Part shown: piece by piece, positions 57,787 to 64,000 of the stretch
How the letters are laid out: each line of letters begins with the position of its first letter
Numbering within the stretch: position 1 is the first letter of the stretch
Program-made: the position numbers and the translations under genes
The notes under the pieces: generated by a model
The model's input: the letters and a program-made list of their open reading frames with translations, nothing else
What the model was told of the DNA's origin: nothing
Database searches by the model: none
From: Nilaparvata lugens
Lineage: Eukaryota > Arthropoda > Insecta > Hemiptera > Delphacidae
Assembly: GCF_014356525.2 (NCBI RefSeq)
Contig: NC_052507.1
Coordinates: 49,045,660-49,109,659 of the forward strand
Direction: 5' to 3'
Length of the DNA: 64,000 bases

Positions 57787-58394
57787 TTCAATCACTAAAA
57801 ATAATAGAATGGAACGCGAATGGATTGTTACAACGGCAACAGGAGTTAGAAGCAGTTGTAGACATAGAAAAAATAGATATATGTCTTATATCTGAAACTC
57901 ACTTTACAAATCAATCGTTTATCAAATTTAAAAGCTTTAAGATCTATCATGCTTTATATCCCAGCAATGTCGCGAGGGGTGGGAGTGCCATCATTATCAG
58001 AGACAATCTACAACATCATGAAGAAGTGAAACATGAAAGTGATAGAATTCAATTGATAGGTGTAGCAGTTCAAGCGGTAAATTATCACTTCGTTGTTGCA
58101 GCTATTTACTGTCCTCCCAGATATTCCATCAGAAGAGAGGAGTATTCGACATTGTTCGATATGTTAGGAGGAGAATTCATTCTTGGTGGTGATTTCAATG
58201 TAAAGCACGTGCATTGGGGATCGCGCTTAACAACTCACAAGGGAAGACAGCTCATCGAAGCAATGAAAGACATGAGGTGCGAAGCTCTTTCAACTGGTAA
58301 ACCAACCTACTGGCCCACCGATACGAGGAAAATCCCAGATCTCATAGATTTCTTCCTGACAAAAAATATATATCAGTTAATTATTTGCATTTAG
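57783..58394 (+). pseudogene. Jockey-type ORF2, endonuclease part
   Basis: LKIIEWNANGLLQRQQELEA, DICLISETHFTNQS, VAAIYCPPRYSIRREE and ILGGDFNVKHVHWGSR mark the APE-type endonuclease with its catalytic Asn and Glu. The end of the domain (LNSDHSPIIMTLS) is present at about 58400 in another frame. The ATG overlaps the ORF1 stop, a common reinitiation arrangement. Confidence 0.8.
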
Positions 58395-58503
58395 AGGATA
58401 GTCTCGACCTCAATTCCGACCACTCACCCATCATTATGACTCTGAGTGATTCAATTCTACGGAAGGAAAATACTTGTTCAGCGTTAGCAAATAGCCGCAC
58501 TGA

Positions 58504-58757
58504 TTGGGATGGCTTCCAACAGTGATGCTGAAGGAAAGAATAGAATTGAACTCACCATTAAGGAACGAAGAGAATATTGATCGGGAGTTGGAGAAGTTTG
58601 TGACTGATATCCAACAGGCAGCATCGTGTAATACCCCACAAATCAGAAGAACCACTGGAAATAATTACCCTGCGAAAATCAGAGAATTGATTGTTGAAAA
58701 GCGAAGAGCTAGAAGGAGATGGCAGCAATCACGTTCCCCCAAGATAAAAGAGTTTTG
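58504..58757 (+). pseudogene. Jockey-type ORF2, linker part
   Basis: ENIDRELEKFVTDIQQAASC and IRELIVEKRRARRRWQQSRS are the helical linker between endonuclease and RT. Stops on both sides separate it from the flanking frames. Confidence 0.7.
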
Positions 58758-58823
58758 AACAATCTAACTCAATAACTAAGGAGAGAGATTCAATGTATCA
58801 AGGATGAATCAATTAATAGTTAC

Positions 58824-60365
58824 TTGAGAAACTTGAAAGCAGAATGTAGTACGGACTACTCACTCTGGAAGGCAGCTGAAAAAATAAAACGAACCATTCA
58901 ACAATCTTCTCCTCTCAGAAAGCAGGACAGACAATGGGCAAGGAGTAGTGATGAAGAGGCGCAGACATTTGTGGATCATCTTGTAAACGTTTTCCAGCCA
59001 ATCAACTCAAGTGAAGAGGAACCGTTAGAAGCGGATAAGAATATCTTACAGCCGAATCAAGAAATGATGCGTGTCACAGTAGAAGAAGTGAAAAGAGAAA
59101 TAAGAAATCTGAATAACAAAAAAAACCCTGGATTTGACATGATAACCGGCTCAGTCCTCAAACACCTACCAAGGAAAGCAATAGTGAAATTAACGAACAT
59201 TTTGAATGCTTCTTTCAGACTAAAATATGTACCAGGAATATGGAAAGTAGCAGAGGTTATAATGCTACTGAAGCCAGGTAAAGAGCCACATGAAGTATCA
59301 TCATATAGGCCAATATCATTGTTACCGGCCCTATCCAAGTTGTTTGAAATGATTTTACTGACTTGGCTAAAACCAATAATTGAGAGACAGCACATAATTC
59401 CAAATCACCAATTTGGCTTCAGAGTGAAACACTCAACAATAGATCAAGTGCATCGGACTATAAATGTAATAGAGAAATGCTTAGAAGAGAAAAAAGTTTG
59501 TTCAGCAGCTTTCCTTGATATAGGGCAAGCTTTTGATAAAGTATGGCATAAAGGTCTTATTTTCAAGCTCAAAAAAGTGCTACCAAAGCAATATACAGAT
59601 ATATTACAATCCTATCTGACTGACAGATACTTTAGGGTCAGGCATGAAAGTTCATATTCTGATTTGAAGGAAATTGAAGCAGGAGTTCCTCAAGACAGTG
59701 TTCTGGGACCAGTTCTTCACCTACTCTATACCAGCGATATTCCCAGCCTTGATGAGAATCATACAGCAACATTTGCAGACGATACAGCCATATTATCAGT
59801 AGACAGTAATATTCATATTGCAACAGAGAAACTACAGAGATCCATCAACAAAATTCAAGATTGCACTAGAAAGTGGAGAATGAAATTGAATGAAACAAAT
59901 TCGATTCACATCAATTTTACCAATAAGAAGGACCTGCTCATACCAATAACTACTATCAACAACCAAGTTGTACCATATGCTAATGATGCCAAGTATCTAG
60001 GTATGACCTTGGACGCAAAGCTTCGCTGGAAGGCCCATGTCAAGAAGAAGAGAGAAGAGCTTGGAATCAAATATAAGAAGCTGTATTGGCTGATCGGAAG
60101 AAACTCTATCCTTTCAATCCGAAACAAAGTACTTCTGTACAAACAGTCATTAAAGCCAGTATGGACGTATGGTATACAACTTTGGGGGTGTACCAAAGAC
60201 AGCAACATCAATGTCATACAACGTTTTCAAAACAAAGTGCTAAGGAACATTGTGGATGCTCATTGGTATGTCAGGAACAGCGATCTTCATAGAGACCTGC
60301 AAGTCGACCTGGTGTTCACCGAGATCCAGAGGCATGCGGAGAGGCACGAGGGGCGACTGCACTAA
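58824..60365 (+). pseudogene. Jockey-type ORF2, reverse transcriptase
   Basis: 513 residues with NNKKNPGFDMITGSVLKHLP, SYRPISLLPALSKLFEM, FLDIGQAFDKVWH and GVPQDSVLGPVLHLLYTSD, then the catalytic TFADDTAILS. YLGMTLDAKLRWKAHV and KPVWTYGIQLWGC follow. GVPQDS replaces the usual GVPQGS, and TSDIP is also off consensus, signs of decay. The RT is intact as a frame but separated from its endonuclease. Confidence 0.85.
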
Positions 60366-60964
60366 CTAACATGACAACATCGAGGCGATCCAGCTGCTAG
60401 ACAATGGAGGGTTGGTGCGGAGGCTCAAAAGGAGGAAACCGTTTGAACTAGTGTAGTGCTTGTTCAATTAGTGTCCAGTGAAAGAGCAGAGCAGTGATTG
60501 AGTGAATCTAGCTTCTATAGTGCAGTCAATAAGTGCACATATTAATTAAACAATAGCAGTAAGAGTTCCTAATGAGAAATTCACTGTTCAATTTTTCAAG
60601 TAGTATTTTGAGATAAAAGAAATTAGCTCATTAGTCTTTTGACTAGATGGCTATAGTATTGACTATGGCTATAATTACTATGGCTATAGTAATAGAAAAA
60701 AAGTATAGTGTCTAGTTGTTCATTTCAGAAAATTATATTGCAAATCAAATACGGCTCTCGTATAACTTTGAATTGATTTCCGTTTTTACGAGTACGACAT
60801 AACTGTATAAAATAGCTGCATAAACCTTCAAACCAAGATAATCATTTATCCATTCATTTGTTCTCAAATATATCATTCAATTGAAACGTATTTTGTTTCT
60901 AGGCACTTTCAGGTATACAGTGATAAATTGTTTACATATTATTAAAGTTTTCACACAGAATAAT
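60366..60964 (+). other. 3' UTR of the jockey-type LINE and intronic DNA
   Basis: No coding sequence. 60640-60690 is a small tandem array of ACTATGGCTATA-like units. The element's 3' end is unclear. Confidence 0.5.
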
Positions 60965-61078
60965 GGATTAATTTTTAATTGAGGTAGATATAAAAGTGTT
61001 TATTAATGAAGGTGCAATATTTCTTAGTGGCGTCTTATTGAGACGCGCATTCATCGACGCGTAGTTAGTTTAGTTACT
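60965..61078. repeat. Interspersed repeat, copy 2 (partner at 14635-14745)
   Basis: It shares TTAATTTTTAATTGAGGTAG, GGTGCAATATT and GGCGTCTTATTGAGACGCGC with the earlier copy, in the same orientation. Confidence 0.75.
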
Positions 61079-61117
61079 AGGGGTAGTAGATTTTTTATTG
61101 CGGATGATGCTGACCTG

Positions 61118-61274
61118 AGCATTTTGCTTGTGCGTGTGTAATGGGAAGTGCGAGGGTGAATTATGAGATGATTGCCTATTCGGTGGGATTGAGCAGGATT
61201 CGAACCCGCGACCAGGTAGCACTAGCAGACTGAAGGGTGCAACGCCTCATTCAACTCGGCTATCTGGCCGGCAA
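61118..61274 (-). mobile_element. tRNA-derived SINE, copy 2
   Basis: The minus strand starts GCCGGCCAGATAGCCGAGTT (box A region) and has GGTTCGAATCC (box B, 61196-61206). It ends with the same ...CACGCACAAGCAAAATGCT tail as the copy at 36371-36531. The preserved boxes suggest an RNA polymerase III promoter. Confidence 0.85.
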
Positions 61275-62681
61275 TTTGTTGTGTAAGGTTGTGGATGATG
61301 ATAATAAGAATGATAAGTATAACTGTCTGCTAATGTGTTGACGATTAATATGTGATTAAAAACCTTAGATTGCAATAACATATTCTAACAGAAGTTTATA
61401 AGCTATGCTACTTGGAAAAATAGGCTACGTATTATCTATATTACCGGTAGGCTATATATTTCTTATAAATTAGCATACTTAATTAAGTGTTTTATGAGGT
61501 ACACAACTTCTCAATACTAAACCGAAAGACTTTCTAAGATGAGTACTAAATTTGGGAGTGAAGATGGTGATGATTGAAGTATAGTTTCCAGAATTGTTGA
61601 ATTTAATAAATAAATGAGTAATACAAGTAATAAAAATATTTATCAAATTTACAGTAGGCCTATCAAATAATAGTTGCATATTTTAAATTTAGCTTTTGGT
61701 GATTATAGGTTATTGATGGGTATCATCCATCATTAGGCTATATACTCCGGGCGCAAATGTCATTCCGTGGTCATTTTTGGGTAACAGCCATAGAAGATGT
61801 CTCAATTTCTTCATTAGGTCTAGCATAATAAGGATCGTGATGATGATAAGTCGAAATCACAGGCAAATACAGGTGCTACCACAGCTCAATTAAGATTACT
61901 AAGCTTAGGCTACTGTGTTTTACCAATATTGTAGGTTCAAATTCCACAAATGGATGAATTAATAACCATGAATAATATCGTAATGCCATTAGTTTCTGAT
62001 AGGCTATACATTTTTTTTTCTATGCCACACATATATAATACCAAACTTGTCTTAAACTTATGCATCGTAAATTTGTTTATCTTAACATAGGTCATAGCTG
62101 AAATTATGTTTACGTTGTTATGAATAGGTAAACATTTTATTTTAATTATTTTATTCACAATCATAATTAAAAATGATTGGGAAAAGACAACAGGCATAGC
62201 CCAAAACTGTATTCTCCCAAATTTTTTACAAATAAAAGTCTCCAAAAAGAAGGTTATATTCCACTTTTCACTTCAAAAAGTCCAATTTACACTTCAAAAC
62301 TAGTGCCTAAACTAAAAAATTTAAATTTTGATATTTTAAAGCTAATTAACGTAGTCGAACTTAGTCTCTGTCGTGCAATGCATCTTGCATTGCACCTTGA
62401 AATTGCTTCCGAGGCAAGTTTGCAATCTGGGCTTGGGCTTTATTTTATCAGACCACTGACCTATTCAAGCCTTCACTCTATTTTGTTCAACATAATTTTC
62501 TTTTCATCTATGGGTTATTGTCATCTAAAAGAAAAACATAAAAATAGTAGTAACGCTTTTCTTCCTCTCCTGCTTTAACATGTTAAATTAGTGAAACGAA
62601 ATAGTTACATTTTTACTATAATAATTACTATAAATAACGGCTGTCACGTTGGGATGCTGATCATAAGGCACTAGAAGGTGG
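61275..62681. other. Non-coding AT-rich stretch
   Basis: Nothing recognisable. Frames such as 62177-62578 have no domain or splice support. LINE-B begins at or shortly before its ATG at 62682. Confidence 0.5.
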
Positions 62682-64000
62682 ATGATAAGAGAATCGTTTG
62701 ATGAACTTGATGTATCTCTAATAAGATGCACAGAGTGTGCTGATATATTTAACTTTCATGGTAAATTTAGTAATATAGATTCTATGGGAAACGGCAGTGG
62801 CATGGGCTTCTCGGTCATTCATCAGAACATACGTAGTTATAGACGTAACTTTGACGAATTTTTAACAGTATTACAGGGATTAGGGCATAAGTTTAACTGC
62901 ATAATATTAACTGAGGCATGGCTTAACGACGACAGCCATCCAATTAACATTTCAGGTTACCATTCTTTTAGATCATTCAATAGTCTGAACCAAAGCGATG
63001 GGTTGGTGGTCTACATCGATGAAGGACTTCCAGTCACTTGCAATGAACTGGTACTGGGCGGTCTGGCCACCTGTCTCTCTCTCACCTTTACCTGGGCGGG
63101 GGCGGCATGCGAAATTCTAGCTGTCTACCGCAGCCCCAGCACTAATCTAACTACATTCATAAACGCGTTAAACGTATATTGCAATGAACAATCGCCAGGT
63201 GTCGTCCGAATTCTGGCAGGTGATTTCAATTGCGATACGTTGAATGTTGCCCCTGGCTCTGTTGAGGAGCATTATATCGATATTTTGAGTGACGCAGGAT
63301 TTGTGCCCTGTATTGACAAGATTACACGGCCGGCCAGCGGAACCTGTATTGACCACTTTTTTGTCAAGCTTCCGCGTTTCTTCAATGCATCTTCTGTTAT
63401 TCTGCAGTCCTCGGTTACCGATCACTATGCTATTTGCTTGAATATATTATCGACAAAAACTCATAAGCCGCCTAATACAGATAGAGTCATTATTAAAACA
63501 GACTGGAAAAAGGTGAGGAACACACTTTCTAGTCACAATTGGAATAGAGTCATTGAACAAAACAACGTTGACAATGCAACAGATATTTTCATTGAATCGG
63601 TACAAAACATAATTGCCGAAAAATCACATGAAGTAAAAGTTTCATCTAGAAATACTCAACTCAAACCATGGATAACTGCTGGACTAGTAAATTCTATTCG
63701 ACATCGTGATAAACTCAGAAAAAAACTCAATAGACAACCATTTAACTATCTCCTTAGAAATGAGTTTATTCAATATAGAAATATGCTACATTCAGCAATC
63801 AAGCGAGCCAAGTATAACTATTACAAAAACAAGGTTGAAGAAGCGACTGGTAACCCTAGAAAATTTTGGTCGGTTATAAACGAAATCTCAGGTCGTATAG
63901 ATAATAGTAAATCATTCCCCGTTAGTGCATTCTCCCGCCCTGGTGAAGTCATCGACTCTCAAAAAACTAAAGAAATTGCCAACCAATTTAATCAATATTT
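62682..64000 (+). CDS. LINE-B ORF2, endonuclease to RT linker (runs off window)
   Basis: An uninterrupted + strand frame of about 440 codons from ATG 62682 to the window edge. It starts with DVSLIRCTECADI, parallel to DVSPIKCAECQDI in LINE-A, then the endonuclease motifs HQNIRSYRRNFDEF, TEAWLNDDSHPINI, LAGDFNCDTLN and TRPASGTCIDHFFVK with SVTDHYAICL. The linker KPWITAGLVNSIRHRDKLRK follows, and the frame enters the pre-RT region. The open frame and clear motifs suggest a young, possibly intact copy of the LINE-A family. The RT lies outside the window. Confidence 0.88.
   Translation, partial: MIRESFDELDVSLIRCTECADIFNFHGKFSNIDSMGNGSGMGFSVIHQNIRSYRRNFDEFLTVLQGLGHKFNCIILTEAWLNDDSHPINISGYHSFRSFNSLNQSDGLVVYIDEGLPVTCNELVLGGLATCLSLTFTWAGAACEILAVYRSPSTNLTTFINALNVYCNEQSPGVVRILAGDFNCDTLNVAPGSVEEHYIDILSDAGFVPCIDKITRPASGTCIDHFFVKLPRFFNASSVILQSSVTDHYAICLNILSTKTHKPPNTDRVIIKTDWKKVRNTLSSHNWNRVIEQNNVDNATDIFIESVQNIIAEKSHEVKVSSRNTQLKPWITAGLVNSIRHRDKLRKKLNRQPFNYLLRNEFIQYRNMLHSAIKRAKYNYYKNKVEEATGNPRKFWSVINEISGRIDNSKSFPVSAFSRPGEVIDSQKTKEIANQFNQY

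Larger units (their letters stand above)
56170..60600 (+). mobile_element. Jockey-type LINE, full-length-like but broken
   Basis: About 4.4 kb on the + strand after HAP2 exon 16. It has a GC-richer 5' UTR, a gag-like ORF1 with zinc knuckles, an endonuclease start and an RT. At least four frame breaks make it a pseudo-element. The 3' boundary is not sharp; similarity to coding sequence ends at 60365 and a UTR-like stretch follows. Confidence 0.8.

Noticed and set aside
61190..61274. Possible tRNA gene
   Set aside because: Same SINE family as at 36371; the acceptor stem does not pair properly.
62177..62578. 133-codon + strand frame
   Set aside because: No recognisable domain, AT-driven composition and no splice support.

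Overview
The window looks like insect chromosomal DNA and most likely comes from a plant-sucking hemipteran. It is AT-rich and packed with transposons, and its host exons are short and far apart. The species call is an inference from composition and repeat content. Two host genes lie in tandem on the + strand. All other protein-like sequence is from transposable elements.

Gene 1 (2964-10534) is the 3' end of a Sidestep-family receptor of the Ig/fibronectin type. It has an FN3 exon, a transmembrane exon and two cytoplasmic exons. The last exon ends in RESTV, a class I PDZ-binding-type C-terminus. All splice phases agree. An exact 494-bp second copy of the transmembrane-exon region (1-494 = 6300-6793) sits upstream of the FN3 exon, which is the wrong order. 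It is either a very young duplication or an assembly artefact.

Gene 2 (candidate exon 1 at 14007, then fifteen exons from 17826 to 55957) is HAP2/GCS1, the ancient gamete-fusion protein. I identified it from the GFCCSC motif, the RGGQSC...SAHCL block, the CDKVGVGFSAF block and the Cys-rich CFCLFHCLCAC block. Every junction from exon 2 to exon 16 is phase-consistent, giving about 1,300 codons. Two things stand out. First, about 460 Ser/Asn/acid-rich residues are inserted exactly where other HAP2 proteins carry their fusion loops. Second, a second hydrophobic segment and a long acidic tail follow the usual membrane anchor. The true first exon, probably one exon after it, and the 3' end are unresolved.

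The HAP2 introns hold nested mobile elements. Intron 2 contains a defective insect endogenous retrovirus of the errantivirus type (19869-24548; LTRs, gag, protease, integrase end, broken env). It sits inside a minus-strand LINE that also carries a MITE. Intron 8 contains a Harbinger-like element with a nested insertion, plus a tRNA-derived SINE. Intron 9 contains a nearly complete LINE. Intron 10 contains an apparent 8.5-kb terminal-inverted-repeat unit filled with two LINEs, a piggyBac-like fragment and a fold-back element. A jockey-type LINE lies after exon 16, and a second copy of the SINE follows it. The last 1.3 kb is the open 5' part of a LINE of the same family as the one in intron 9.

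I saw no rRNA gene, true tRNA gene or CRISPR array. Gene models are by eye: splice sites and phases were checked by hand, without transcript or homology searches.
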